DNA of 64,000 nt from CBDFHJ01 sp965247635 (GCA_965247635.1 CBDFHJ010000008.1:310001-374000); one strand, 5' to 3'. Positions 16,721 to 26,167 are shown, counted from the first letter of the stretch. A program made the numbers and translations. Notes: generated by a model from the letters alone, not told the origin.

Positions 16721-18088
16721 TTACGAGGCGTTTCGCTCCACCACCTCGTCCCAGCTCATGCCGGCCATCAGATCAGCCCACACCTTATACGTCTGCCGCT
16801 GGTTGTGCTCGTCAACCCCGAGGGAGAGCGTGCCCCGCTTCATGAGCCCGAGAGGCTCCATGTACGGGCCGCCTCCGTGGTACTCGTGCCTAAGGCCAAT
16901 GGAGTAATTGTAGGGATGGCGGCGCGCGATGACCCCCTTGCTGGCCTTCTGGGCGTAGTTCCAATTCTCCATGTCGTCCTCTTCGGTCATGCCCGCCGGC
17001 CCGCCGTAGCGGATGTAGTAGTGGCGCAGCAGGTCCTTGACCTCCTGAGGAGCATCCTTATGAACAAAGAACGAGCGCCAGCACTCCGTCCAGTCGGCCC
17101 CGTGGGGGTTCCAGACGCACATGCTCTGGTTCGTCCCGCACGTCCCGTTGGGGAAGATGGTCCCTCCGCCGGTGGGGGCCCGCGCCGCTTGTATATTCTG
17201 GAGCTTCTGCCGCTTGTAGTGGGCGTCGCGGAAGTACTCCTCCGCGACCGGGTTGTTTGGGTAGGTCGGCGAGTAGTCGGTGTCGTTTAGGATTACTGTT
17301 CCCTTTAGCCCAGAGCCCAGGTACGACATATTGTGGCGTGGGCTTGTGTTTGGGCGGTCGACGTTATCTCCGGTATGGCGTCCCTGTTTTCCGCTGGGGC
17401 TGATAGAAAGCAAGTCCACCGAACGGTGCGTGGGCCGGCCGTGGTAACCGTCGCCGATAAAGTTCTCGGCCCCGAACTTCCAGTTGGAGGAGAAGAGCCA
17501 CTTCACCATGCCGAGGTATTCCAGCTCCCCTTCGGTGCCGTCCGGTTTGTCGTAGAACAGCTCCAGCATGGGCTTCAGGTCCCCGATGTACTCCTCGAAC
17601 GAAGGGGCACTAGGGTCCCACGTGGCCCAGATGGCGCCCCTGAAGTTGGTCATCTGCGCGACTTCAACGAGGCCCCATTGGCTCTTGTCCAGCTCCTCCC
17701 GGTACGCGTCCTTGTAACGGGGTACGCCTACCAGGCTCCCGTCGCCCGCGTAGCTCCACCCGTGGTACGGACACGTGAACACCGGCGTGTTCCCCTCGTC
17801 GTACCGGCACACCTTCATCCCCCGGTGGCGGCACGAGTTTAGGAACACGTGAATCTGGTTGTCGCGGTCCCGGCTCAGGATGACCGACTCCTCCCCCATG
17901 CGCGAGACGAAGTAGTCGCCCGGCTTCTTGACCTGGTCCTCGAAGCCGATAAAGAGCCAGACACGGGCGAACACCTGCTCTTTCTCAATCTCGTACAACT
18001 CCGGGTCCACAAAGATGTCCCGGCTGATCTCACCCTTCTCCATGTCCACCAGCAGCCTACCTGCCAGCACATCAGCGTACGTAGCCAT
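16721..18088 (-). CDS. Rieske [2Fe-2S] ring-hydroxylating oxygenase, alpha (catalytic) subunit
   Basis: A 455-residue oxygenase. The Rieske cluster ligands are C86-x-H88 and C106-x2-H109 in 'CRHRGMKVC...TCPYHGW'. The mononuclear iron site is 'ENFIGDGYHGRPTH', which supplies two histidines, with a later Asp probably in 'EEDDMENWNY'. The family adds O2 to aromatic or related substrates using electrons from a ferredoxin/reductase. The ATG at 18088 follows GGAGG; an upstream in-frame start has no such site. It is one of three paralogues here (others at 23256 and 24679) and is the most diverged of the three in the C-terminal half. Confidence 0.92.
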   Translation of the reverse strand: MATYADVLAGRLLVDMEKGEISRDIFVDPELYEIEKEQVFARVWLFIGFEDQVKKPGDYFVSRMGEESVILSRDRDNQIHVFLNSCRHRGMKVCRYDEGNTPVFTCPYHGWSYAGDGSLVGVPRYKDAYREELDKSQWGLVEVAQMTNFRGAIWATWDPSAPSFEEYIGDLKPMLELFYDKPDGTEGELEYLGMVKWLFSSNWKFGAENFIGDGYHGRPTHRSVDLLSISPSGKQGRHTGDNVDRPNTSPRHNMSYLGSGLKGTVILNDTDYSPTYPNNPVAEEYFRDAHYKRQKLQNIQAARAPTGGGTIFPNGTCGTNQSMCVWNPHGADWTECWRSFFVHKDAPQEVKDLLRHYYIRYGGPAGMTEEDDMENWNYAQKASKGVIARRHPYNYSIGLRHEYHGGGPYMEPLGLMKRGTLSLGVDEHNQRQTYKVWADLMAGMSWDEVVERNAS

Positions 18089-18279
18089 ATTCGTGCCTCC
18101 GCGAGGTCGCCCGTCGACGGAATCCGGCGTCAGTTCCAACTGTCCGAATCGATGCGAACGATAGACACTCGCGCGATGAGTGTCAACCCTCGGCTAACGA
18201 AGGTCTCCCCATATTGGGGGGTTGGGTGGTTGGGCAATCCAGGGTAGTGTTCTGGACGCTCCTTGGTACGCCAGGAGGG

Positions 18280-19305
18280 TTACGAGCCGCGACGCCGGTT
18301 GGGGGCGGTCATCGCCGGCACTTCTTCGATGGTGCTTAGGGCGTCGAGTAGAGGCTCGCTGAGCGTTACGTCAGTGGCGGCGACGTTCTGCTCAAGCTCC
18401 GCGGTGGTCTCGGCTGCCATGATAACGTTGGCGACCGCCGGCCTCGATAGGACCCAGGAGATGGCGATCTGGGCCGGAGGGAAACCCCACTCGTTTCCAA
18501 GGGCGTCCATCTTCTCCGCCACGGCGGCCTGGCCTGGCGTAAACGCTGGTACGTCGGCACCCCAGTAGCGCTGCCGTCCGGCGATGGGCCGCTGAGTGGC
18601 CTCGAGGCCGGCCAGATAGCCACCGCCCAAAGGGGCGTAGGTGGTGAGGTCGATGCCGAAGCGCAAGGCCGCGGGGACCACGTCCCGCTCCACGGCCCGA
18701 TTGGTGATGGTGTAAGGCACCTGATGGGCCACGGGCCCCGAAACGTTCAGCTTTTCGGCCATCATTACCGTCTCGACGAAGTGCCACGCTGGATAGCCGC
18801 CGAGGGTGTAGTACCGGACCTTCCCCTGTTGAATAAGGTCCTCAAAGGCGCGAAGGGTCACGTCTATCGGCGTATGGAAATCGTGATGGTGGGCGTTGTA
18901 AATGTCGATGTAGTCCGTTTGGAGCTGCCGGAGGCTCTCCTCTACCTGGCGCATGATGTGGACACGGTCGAGGCCAGTCTTGTCCGGTTTGCCATCAACA
19001 ATTGGAGCGCCGTACCGAGGCGTAACCTTGGTGGCGATGATCACCTCGTGACGACGGCCCTTCAGCACCCTCCCCAAAATCTCCTCGGCGGACTTTCGCA
19101 GGTGGGCGGGAGGCGTTCCAGGGCGCTCCCAGCCGGGGCGGTTCCCATAATCGTCGGAGGTATCAATGTAGTTGATCCCCAGGTCGATAGCGGCGCTCAC
19201 CAGGGCAGCGGCATCCTTTTCCAACGGTGCCATACCAAATTGTGCTGTCCCGAGGCCAATCCGCGATACCTGCACCCCGCTGCGGCCCAGAAAGGTGTAT
19301 TGCAT
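18280..19305 (-). CDS. Aldo/keto reductase family oxidoreductase
   Basis: A 341-residue TIM-barrel NADPH reductase. The catalytic tetrad can be read: D and Y in 'NYIDTSDDYGN', K in 'VIIATKVTPR' and H in 'DIYNAHHHDFH'. The cofactor-binding C-terminal part contains 'ISWVLSRPAVANVIMAAETTAELEQNV'. Substrates of this group are aldehydes, ketones and sugar derivatives. GGAGGAGA lies just upstream of the ATG. The gene lies between the first Rieske gene and an ABC export operon, all on the minus strand; a part in aromatic or sugar-aldehyde turnover is plausible but not shown. Confidence 0.88.
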   Translation of the reverse strand: MQYTFLGRSGVQVSRIGLGTAQFGMAPLEKDAAALVSAAIDLGINYIDTSDDYGNRPGWERPGTPPAHLRKSAEEILGRVLKGRRHEVIIATKVTPRYGAPIVDGKPDKTGLDRVHIMRQVEESLRQLQTDYIDIYNAHHHDFHTPIDVTLRAFEDLIQQGKVRYYTLGGYPAWHFVETVMMAEKLNVSGPVAHQVPYTITNRAVERDVVPAALRFGIDLTTYAPLGGGYLAGLEATQRPIAGRQRYWGADVPAFTPGQAAVAEKMDALGNEWGFPPAQIAISWVLSRPAVANVIMAAETTAELEQNVAATDVTLSEPLLDALSTIEEVPAMTAPNRRRGS

Positions 19306-19496
19306 GGTGTGTCTCCTCCCGCCGTATACCTATTAACTCGTATTCATCGAATAGGGCCAGCACTTCGACATCGCGCAAGGAAACTCCTGCCAGAAATCGC
19401 GGAAGTGACGGAGGTGCAGCAGTACAGAGCCCGACCCATGGCTGCGGTCATGGTCGTGGGAGTGGGTGCGAGCGCCTGGCATAGAGCGCTCCTCGT

Positions 19497-20228
19497 TTAG
19501 GGCACGTCCATCCCCTGGAGGCGCCGGACCGTCAGCAGCGTGAAGACGACTGCCACGACCGCCGCGCCTACCACGGCGGCTGGGAACTCGATGGCCCGAT
19601 CTCCGATGCTGCCGAAGGTCTGCTCGTCAAGACCGTGCAGGATGCCCAGGGTATAGCCTCGCACGCTCAGATAGCGGACTCCGCCAAGAAAGGTAACGAG
19701 GAGGCCCTCCCAGAGAAACACATAGACCAGTGCGAAGCCCAGGGCCCGGCTGGTCATCAACCCAGCCCACGTGAACACGGCGGCGTAGGTCACAACTCCG
19801 GCCAAGAGCGCCGCGGCCGTGGCCAGGGCCGCCCGAGTGCCACCGCCCTCGACGGCAATCAACGTCACGGCGACCCCCGCGACGACGAGCAGGGGCGCCG
19901 TTATAACGATGGACGCCGCCAGCTTGGGCAAAACGATGGTGCCGCGGCTCACCGGCTTCAGCACTAGGACGTTGAGCGTGCGGTCCTCCAGCTCGTTGCC
20001 GAAGGCCGCGGTGGCCAGGCTCATCACCACGATGGGCATGACCCCGGCGATGATGATGCCGTCCATGATGGAGTCGATGAAGTTTCTGTTGAAGTCCTGG
20101 TCGTCCGAGGCGAAGGTGTTCAGGATGACGGCGAGGACCACGGGCAACGCCGAAAGCAAAAGGATCAGAACGAGACGTGGGCGGCCCGCCAACTGGCGCA
20201 GCGAGAACCTCAACATGGTACCCATCAT
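19497..20228 (-). CDS. ABC-2 type transporter permease
   Basis: A 243-residue membrane protein with six predicted helices; the early 'LILLLSALPVVLAVILNTF', 'GIIIAGVMPIVVMSLATAAFGNELEDRTLNVLVLKPVSR' and 'IVITAPLLVVAGVAVTLIAV' are typical of ABC-2 permeases of the NosY/YhaP kind. The start at ATG 20226-20228 overlaps the TGA of the ATPase gene by four bases (ATGA), so it is translationally coupled. It is the last gene of the operon 23020 to 19497 and probably forms the channel with the ATPase at 20225-21154. Confidence 0.85.
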   Translation of the reverse strand: MMGTMLRFSLRQLAGRPRLVLILLLSALPVVLAVILNTFASDDQDFNRNFIDSIMDGIIIAGVMPIVVMSLATAAFGNELEDRTLNVLVLKPVSRGTIVLPKLAASIVITAPLLVVAGVAVTLIAVEGGGTRAALATAAALLAGVVTYAAVFTWAGLMTSRALGFALVYVFLWEGLLVTFLGGVRYLSVRGYTLGILHGLDEQTFGSIGDRAIEFPAAVVGAAVVAVVFTLLTVRRLQGMDVP

Positions 20229-21154
20229 CGCTGCACCACGTAGCTGAAGACACTCTCGAGGGACTCGTCCAGCGGCTCGACGCGGTAGAGGCGGGTCTTG
20301 GCCTCCTGGGCCAGCTTTGCTATGGAGCGTTGCAGGACGGCCACGTTTTTGCTGAGGACGATCAGCGAGCCGTCGGGGTCCACCGACACGGAGTCGATGG
20401 CGGGCAGTCTCATGAGCGCGGCCGCGATGGCCCGGGGCTCCTCGGCCATCACGCGGACCTGAAAAGGGCGCTCGTCCAGCTTTTCGCGGATGGCCCGGAA
20501 GTTGCCCGCCGCCGCCAGCTTGCCGCTCACGATCAGCAGGATGGAATCGGCCAGGGTCTCCACCTCCTCCAGGATGTGCGAGGAGATGAGGATGGTTCTG
20601 CCCTCGTCCTTCTGCTTGCGCATGAGGTCCTGGAATTCGATGCGCTGCCGGGGGTCGGTGCCGTTGAGCGGCTCGTCCAGGATGAGGACCTCGGGGTCGT
20701 GGACGATGGCGGCCGCGAGCCGCATGCGCTGGCGCATCCCCCGCGAGTAAGTGCTCAGAGGCCGATGCTGCGCGTCTACCAGGTTCACGACGCCGATGGC
20801 CCAGTCCACATGGGACTGAACGTTCTTCATGCCCTGCATCCGAGCGGAGAACTCCACGAGCTCGCGCCCGGTAAAGAAGCCATAGACCGACTCGTGCTCG
20901 GACATGACGCCGATACGGCGGTAGAGCTGGGTGTTCCCTCGGACCGGCTCGCCCAACACCCGCATGTCGCCCTTGGACAGCTTGGCTAGCCCGGCCATCA
21001 TGTGGAGAAGCGTTGTCTTGCCTGCGCCGTTGGGACCCAGCAGCCCGGTGATGCCAGGGGAGACCTGGAACGAAACATCGTTGACCGCCACGACGCTCCC
21101 GAACCACTTGGATACGCCATTGACCTCGATTGCTGGGCCGGGATGCGTCGTCAT
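20225..21154 (-). CDS. ABC transporter ATP-binding protein
   Basis: A 309-residue ATPase: Walker A 'GLLGPNGAGKTTLL' (residues ~34-47), signature 'YSRGMRQRMRLAAA' and Walker B 'VLILDEPLNGTD', then the H-loop 'ILISSHILEEVE' and a ~90-residue C-terminal extension usual in CcmA-type exporters. It overlaps the following permease by ATGA and its own start overlaps the stop of the permease at 21151-22101 by four bases. With its neighbours it makes a drug- or lipid-export type ABC-2 system. Confidence 0.9.
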   Translation of the reverse strand: MTTHPGPAIEVNGVSKWFGSVVAVNDVSFQVSPGITGLLGPNGAGKTTLLHMMAGLAKLSKGDMRVLGEPVRGNTQLYRRIGVMSEHESVYGFFTGRELVEFSARMQGMKNVQSHVDWAIGVVNLVDAQHRPLSTYSRGMRQRMRLAAAIVHDPEVLILDEPLNGTDPRQRIEFQDLMRKQKDEGRTILISSHILEEVETLADSILLIVSGKLAAAGNFRAIREKLDERPFQVRVMAEEPRAIAAALMRLPAIDSVSVDPDGSLIVLSKNVAVLQRSIAKLAQEAKTRLYRVEPLDESLESVFSYVVQR

Positions 21155-22101
21155 GCGCGGATCCTCCGGTATCTCAGCCAGAGCAGCAACACCGGACCGG
21201 CGGTGAAGAGCACGTACCAGGCGATGGGGATCGAGTCGTGGAGCTCTGCGGCTGCCTTGGCGGAGGCCGACTCATTCTCGGTGTCGAAGATCATGTCGTT
21301 GATACGGATTGGCACGTCCCGAATGCTGATAAGCGAGAACCATTTCGCGGCTTCGCCGGTCACCGCCTTGCCTCCAGATCCACACACGAAATCGGTCGAG
21401 CCGTCGCGGAGTCTGACTTCACGGCACTCCTCGGTAGTGGTCAGGCCGTCGGCCACGCCCGTCGAGATGATGAAGAGGCCGATGGCGAAGGCGGCGGCGT
21501 AGGCGCGGCGGTCGGTGAAGGAGGCGACGGCCAGGGGCACGGCGGTGATGAAGAGCGCCATCAGCACGCCGGCGCCGAGGAACCGAGGGATGTCGGCCCA
21601 ATTGTCCTGGATGTACTGCCAGGGGTCGCTGGCCGAGAGGGCCAGGCCCACTTGGAGGATGATCTGCCCGGAATAGGCCAGCGCCAGCACGATGACGAAG
21701 AAAGCCAGGAACCGTCCGAGCAGGTAGTCGGTGGGCGTAAGAGGCCGGACCAGGTAGAGGTGGATCACGTTATCCCGCCGGTCCGGGCAGAGGAGCTCGG
21801 GGGCCGAGATGGCTCCGAAAAGGAGCAGGATAATGGATATGACCTGATAGTAATCGGCCGGTCCCGGAATGAAGTCGGCGGACGTTCCGACCACGGAGAG
21901 GATGATGACGAAGATGAGGGCGGGGACGATAGCTCCCAGGAAGAGCAGGGCGGGCAGGACCTTGGCGCGGGGTCCCCGGCCGAGGCCAAGCACCGTTCGC
22001 ACGCCGTTTTCGAAGATTGCCCTCCTCGCTCGAGGACGGCCCTCCCGAGGACCGTCGTAGCGCTGGTAGCCGAGGTTATAGACCTCACCCTGAGGTTGCA
22101 T
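21151..22101 (-). CDS. ABC-2 type transporter permease
   Basis: A 316-residue membrane protein with a cytoplasmic N-terminus ('NLGYQRYDGPREGRPRARRA') and about six helices, including 'VLPALLFLGAIVPALIFVIIL' and 'FLGAGVLMALFITAVPLAVASF'. Between helices 5 and 6 is a ~70-residue soluble segment with two cysteines ('TTEECREV...DFVCGSG') that could form a disulfide. The ATG overlaps the end of the upstream ATPase gene by about 17 bases. It ends in ATGA with the next ATPase. It is distinct in sequence from the second permease of the operon. Confidence 0.85.
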   Translation of the reverse strand: MQPQGEVYNLGYQRYDGPREGRPRARRAIFENGVRTVLGLGRGPRAKVLPALLFLGAIVPALIFVIILSVVGTSADFIPGPADYYQVISIILLLFGAISAPELLCPDRRDNVIHLYLVRPLTPTDYLLGRFLAFFVIVLALAYSGQIILQVGLALSASDPWQYIQDNWADIPRFLGAGVLMALFITAVPLAVASFTDRRAYAAAFAIGLFIISTGVADGLTTTEECREVRLRDGSTDFVCGSGGKAVTGEAAKWFSLISIRDVPIRINDMIFDTENESASAKAAAELHDSIPIAWYVLFTAGPVLLLWLRYRRIRA

Positions 22102-23020
22102 CACCGCTGTGGTCCTGAAAGATTTCAGTCAGGGTGTGGCGGCGCGGGGCCAACCGGCGAAGTCGTGCGTCTGCCTCGGCCACGGCGTCGCGTATGGCGT
22201 CATATACGGCGTCATCCGCCCACTCCACGACCATCACGGCGCCCTGTTCCTTCACCTCCACGCCTCGTTTGGTGAGAGCGGCGATCACCCCATCCCGGTG
22301 GTCGTCCACCTCAATGTGCAGGTCCTCAGTCTCCTGGGTGAACTGGGCGACGGCGCCCTCCTGGGCCACGTGGCCGCCTTCCAGAACGATGACCCGGTCG
22401 GCCGTTCGCTCGATGTCGCCCATCAGGTGAGTGGAGAGCACCATGCTGATGCCGAAATCGTGGCCGGTGCGCCGGATCAGGTCCAGCATCTCCTCGCGCC
22501 CGCCTGGGTCGAGGCCCGCCGTCGGCTCGTCCAGCAGGACCAGGACCGGGTCGTGGACCAGCGCCTGGGCGAACTTTACGCGCTGCTTCATGCCCGTGGA
22601 GTACTGGCCAATCTGCCGGTAGCGCTCCTCGTCCAGACCCACGTGACGCAGGGTGTCGGCCGCGCGAGTACGGGCCTGGGAGGGCGGCAGACCGCTGACC
22701 TGGGCCATGTGCATCAGAAACTCGGAGGCGGTGACGTTCGAAGGCAAGGCCTCGTACTCCGGCATATAACCGAGCCGGGCCCTGCCCTCAATGGTCTCGT
22801 AGGGCTCTTCGCCTAGCACCCGGGCCGAGCCCGAGGTGGGCCGGATGAGGCCCAGGAAGAGTTTGATGGTGGTGCTCTTGCCGGCGCCGTTGGGGCCCAG
22901 GAGACCGGTTACGCCCTCGTGGACCTGGAAGCTGGCGGACTCCAGGGCGATAGTGGTGCCGTAGTGCTTGGTCAGGCTCTGGGCTTCGAGGAGGGTTTCC
23001 ACGGCGCAAGTATACGGCAT
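22085..23020 (-). CDS. ABC transporter ATP-binding protein (first gene of the operon)
   Basis: A 311-residue ATPase: Walker A 'GLLGPNGAGKSTTIK', signature 'YSTGMKQRVKFAQA', Walker B 'VLVLLDEPTAGLDP' and H-loop 'MVLSTHLMGDIE'. The start ATG at 23018-23020 has GGGGGAA six bases upstream; an in-frame GTG at 23002 and a longer start at 23071 are alternatives. The operon order is ATPase-permease-ATPase-permease, all overlapping, suggesting one heteromeric exporter or two co-regulated ones. Upstream, 23021-23255 holds no gene that I can support. Confidence 0.9.
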   Translation of the reverse strand: MPYTCAVETLLEAQSLTKHYGTTIALESASFQVHEGVTGLLGPNGAGKSTTIKLFLGLIRPTSGSARVLGEEPYETIEGRARLGYMPEYEALPSNVTASEFLMHMAQVSGLPPSQARTRAADTLRHVGLDEERYRQIGQYSTGMKQRVKFAQALVHDPVLVLLDEPTAGLDPGGREEMLDLIRRTGHDFGISMVLSTHLMGDIERTADRVIVLEGGHVAQEGAVAQFTQETEDLHIEVDDHRDGVIAALTKRGVEVKEQGAVMVVEWADDAVYDAIRDAVAEADARLRRLAPRRHTLTEIFQDHSGDATSG

Positions 23021-23255
23021 GGGTTCCCCCAGGTCACGCCCGCGGCTCAAGGTATCTCCCGAATCCCACATAGGAAGCCTAGCGTGACCGCTCCAGATGC
23101 ACCTGCTTTAACCGAGATTCCCCATTTCAGCGCGGGCCTCAACCTGCTGCAAGGTCAACCTGCTTCACTGGGAAACATCCGGCTACGTGAAAGTCCCAAA
23201 CTTGATGGCCGTGCCAGCCTCTAGGGTCGAGTCACCCCTTGATTAGGGGTAACCT

Positions 23256-24644
23256 CTATGGCCAGAGGCCCGTCTCCCTCAGTCCCTCCCAGCTTTCCGC
23301 CTGCATGAGCTGAAGCCAGAAGTGGTAAGCCCGGCGTTGGTTCTGCTCGTTGGCCCGGTCCCTTGTCCCCATGGACTCAGTGATAACGCCGTTCTTGGGC
23401 AAGCCGAACTCCTCCAGCAGCGGGTGCTCCACTCGTTCCCGGTTTAGTCCCTGGGAGTACTCGTATGGATAGCGCCTGGCAATGACCCCCTTGCTGGCGT
23501 TGTGGGCATAGACCCAATTCTCCATGTCGTCCTCTTCCGTCAGGCCGGCGGGGCCACCGTAGCGCATATAGTAGTGGCGCAGCATGTCCTTCACCTCTTG
23601 CGGCATGTCTCGCTGCACGAAGTACCAGCGCCAGCACTCGGTGTAGTCGGGTCCGTGGGGGTTCCACACGCACACGCTGTTGTTGGTGCCTTGGGTGGCG
23701 TTGGGGAAGACGTTGCCGTTATTTGAGCTTACTCGCCAACGCTTGCCCATCACCTGCTTGCGCCGCTCAAAGGACTGACGGTAGTACTCTTCGACGATGG
23801 GTGGCTGGTTGGGGTACGTAGGCACGTACGACATGCTCTCAGGCACAAACTTGACCGACGACCGCCCGGAGCCATGGTGCGACACGTGGAAGTTCGGTGA
23901 CACTTCATGGACCCGCCGTTGGCCTGCGGTGCTTCGGCTTTGGCCCCCTCCCGGATTAATCCCGACCAACTCTACCGACTGATGCGTAGTGGTGCCGTGG
24001 TAGCCGTCCCCCAGGAAGTTTTCAGCCCCGAACTTCCAGTTCGACGGGAACAGCCATTTGTACAGCCCGAGCACTTCTGTATCCGGCTCAGTCCCGTCGA
24101 GCTTGTCCAGGAAGAACCCCAGCCCGTACTCGTTATCACCGATGTAGTCGAGGAACGACGGCGCTTGGAGGTCCCACGTGGCCCAGATGGTCCCTTTGTA
24201 GTTCTCCATCTGCGCGACTTCAACGAGTCCCCATTGCGACTTGTCCAGCTCCTCCCGGTACGCGTCCTTGTACCGGGGTACGCCTACGAGGCTCCCGTCG
24301 CCCGCGTAGCTCCACCCGTGGTACGGACACGTGAACACCGGCGTGTTCCCCTCGTCGTACCGGCACACCTTCATACCCCGGTGACGGCACGAGTTCAGGA
24401 ACACGTGAATCGTGTTGTCCCGGTCCCGGCTCAGAATGACCGACTCCTCCCCCATGCGCGAGACGAAGTAGTCGCCGGGCTTGCGCACCTGGTCCTCGAA
24501 CCCCACGAACAGCCAGCAGCGGGCGAACACCCGCTCCTTCTCCAGCTCGTACAGTTCAGGGTCCACGAAGATGTCCCGGCTGACCAACCCCTTCTCGCGG
24601 TCCACCAGCGCCGTACCGTTCCAAAGCCCGGTCTCAAGTGCCAT
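23256..24644 (-). CDS. Rieske [2Fe-2S] ring-hydroxylating oxygenase, alpha subunit
   Basis: A 462-residue paralogue of the gene at 24679-26070, with identical Rieske ligands ('CRHRGMKVC...TCPYHGW') and mononuclear site 'ENFLGDGYHGTTTHQS'. The ATG at 24642-24644 is decided by AGGAGGCGGG just upstream. It follows the next Rieske gene by only 34 bases on the same strand, so the two are co-transcribed. No beta subunit, ferredoxin or reductase gene is beside them, hence it may be a homo-oligomeric alpha-only oxygenase (alpha3 type) or may share remote electron carriers. Confidence 0.92.
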   Translation of the reverse strand: MALETGLWNGTALVDREKGLVSRDIFVDPELYELEKERVFARCWLFVGFEDQVRKPGDYFVSRMGEESVILSRDRDNTIHVFLNSCRHRGMKVCRYDEGNTPVFTCPYHGWSYAGDGSLVGVPRYKDAYREELDKSQWGLVEVAQMENYKGTIWATWDLQAPSFLDYIGDNEYGLGFFLDKLDGTEPDTEVLGLYKWLFPSNWKFGAENFLGDGYHGTTTHQSVELVGINPGGGQSRSTAGQRRVHEVSPNFHVSHHGSGRSSVKFVPESMSYVPTYPNQPPIVEEYYRQSFERRKQVMGKRWRVSSNNGNVFPNATQGTNNSVCVWNPHGPDYTECWRWYFVQRDMPQEVKDMLRHYYMRYGGPAGLTEEDDMENWVYAHNASKGVIARRYPYEYSQGLNRERVEHPLLEEFGLPKNGVITESMGTRDRANEQNQRRAYHFWLQLMQAESWEGLRETGLWP

Positions 24645-24678
24645 TACCCGCCTCCTGTAAAAAGCTGCCCCATGCCCC

Positions 24679-26070
24679 CTACGGCCACAGGCCGTTCTCG
24701 CGCAGGTCGTCCCAGCTCTCCGCATACATAAGTCGCTCCCAGAAGTCGTACGCGCCCCGCTGGTTTTGCTCGTTGGCTCTATCCCTCCCCCCCATGGACT
24801 CGGTGAAGATGCCGTTCTGGGGGTACCCGAACTCTTCCAGGAGTGGGTGGCTCTTGCGCTCCCTGACCCGGCCCATGGAGTACTCGTAGGGGTAGCGCCC
24901 GGCTATCACCCCTTTGCTAGCCTTGTGGGCATAGACCCAGTTCTCCATGTCGTCCCCTTCCGTCATGCCAGCAGGCCCGCTCCAGCGCATGTACAGGTGG
25001 CGGAGCATGTCCTTCACTTCCTGCGGCATATCCCGTTGAACGGAGTACCATCGCCAGCACTCCGTCCAGTCGGGCCCGTGGGGGTGCCACACGCACATGC
25101 TGGTGTTGGCGCCCTGGGTCGCGTTTGGAAAGATGTTGCCGTTCCCAGAGCTTACCCGCGAACGCTTGCCCATCACCTGCTTGCGCCGCTCGTAGGACTG
25201 ACGGTAGTACTCCTCAACAACGGGTGGCTGGTTCCGATAGGCGGGTACGTACGGAAGGTCTTCAGGCATAAACTTGAGGGACGACCGCCCAGAGCCATGG
25301 TGGATCACGTGCAGGTTCGGCGATACCCCAGTAACACGCTGCTGGCCTGCTGTGAACCTGCTTTGCCCTCCGTCAGCGTTGATGCCCACAATCTCCACCG
25401 AATGGTGCGTCGTGGTGCCGTGGTAGCCGTCGCCCAGGAAGTTCTCCGCGCCAAACTTCCAATTGGAAGGGAAGAGCCACTTCATGATGCCGCCGAACAC
25501 CTCTATGTCAGCCTCGCTCCCGTCCGGCTTGTCCAGCCATAGCCCGAGGCCGTACTCGTTGTCCCCGATGTAGTCCAGGAACGATGGTGCCTTCGTGTCC
25601 CATGTGGCCCAGATGGTCCCTTTGTAGTTCGCCATCTGCGCGACTTCAACCAACCCCCACTGGCTCTTGTCCAGCTCCTCCCGGTACGCGTCCTTGTAGC
25701 GGGGCACGCCCACCAGGCTTCCGTCGCCCGCATAGCTCCACCCGTGGTACGGACACGTGAACACCGGCGTGTTCCCCTCGTCGTACCGGCACACCTTCAT
25801 CCCCCGGTGTCGGCACGAGTTCAGGAACACGTGAATCGTGTTGTCCCGGTCCCGGCTCAGGATCACCGACTCCTCCCCCATCCGCGAGACGAAGTAGTCG
25901 CCGGGCTTGCGCACCTGGTCCTCGTACCCCACGAACAGCCAGCAGCGGGCGAACACCCGCTCCTTCTCGATCTCGTATAGCTCAGGGTCCACGAAGATGT
26001 CCCGGCTCACCAGGCCATTCTCTCGGTCCACGAGCAATCGGCCCGCAGATACCTCGGCAAATTGCGCCAT
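24679..26070 (-). CDS. Rieske [2Fe-2S] ring-hydroxylating oxygenase, alpha subunit
   Basis: A 463-residue oxygenase beginning MAQFAEVSAGRLLVDREN. The Rieske motif lies at about residues 85-112 and the catalytic iron motif 'ENFLGDGYHGTTTHHS' near 210. GGAGAGGATGGC precedes the ATG. Through the Rieske domain it is almost identical, even in DNA, to the other two paralogues, whereas the catalytic domain differs mainly from the 16721 copy. The LigB gene at 26168-27160 is upstream on the same strand but with a strong hairpin between, so this Rieske pair may have its own promoter in the short gap. Confidence 0.92.
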   Translation of the reverse strand: MAQFAEVSAGRLLVDRENGLVSRDIFVDPELYEIEKERVFARCWLFVGYEDQVRKPGDYFVSRMGEESVILSRDRDNTIHVFLNSCRHRGMKVCRYDEGNTPVFTCPYHGWSYAGDGSLVGVPRYKDAYREELDKSQWGLVEVAQMANYKGTIWATWDTKAPSFLDYIGDNEYGLGLWLDKPDGSEADIEVFGGIMKWLFPSNWKFGAENFLGDGYHGTTTHHSVEIVGINADGGQSRFTAGQQRVTGVSPNLHVIHHGSGRSSLKFMPEDLPYVPAYRNQPPVVEEYYRQSYERRKQVMGKRSRVSSGNGNIFPNATQGANTSMCVWHPHGPDWTECWRWYSVQRDMPQEVKDMLRHLYMRWSGPAGMTEGDDMENWVYAHKASKGVIAGRYPYEYSMGRVRERKSHPLLEEFGYPQNGIFTESMGGRDRANEQNQRGAYDFWERLMYAESWDDLRENGLWP

Positions 26071-26115
26071 GCCATCCTCTCCTTCACTGGTGTGCTGCGA
26101 AACGGTAACCAGCAG

Positions 26116-26150
26116 AAAGGGCCGCCACGCGAAGCATAGGACGGCCCTTT
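26116..26150 (-). terminator. Hairpin terminator between LigB and Rieske genes
   Basis: AAAGGGCCG (26116-26124) pairs with CGGCCCTTT (26142-26150), with weaker pairing inside the 17-base loop region. It lies 18 bases past the stop of the LigB gene on the minus strand. The minus-strand downstream tail is CTGCTGG, so T-run support is weak on that strand. Confidence 0.6.
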
Positions 26151-26167
26151 CTTTCTCCCTTAGCTAC

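Noticed and set aside
19497..21107. A single 536-residue reading frame across the ABC permease and ATPase
   Set aside because: Its first ~290 residues are an arginine/histidine-rich out-of-frame reading of the ATPase gene; the real permease starts at 20228 and is coupled to the ATPase by ATGA.
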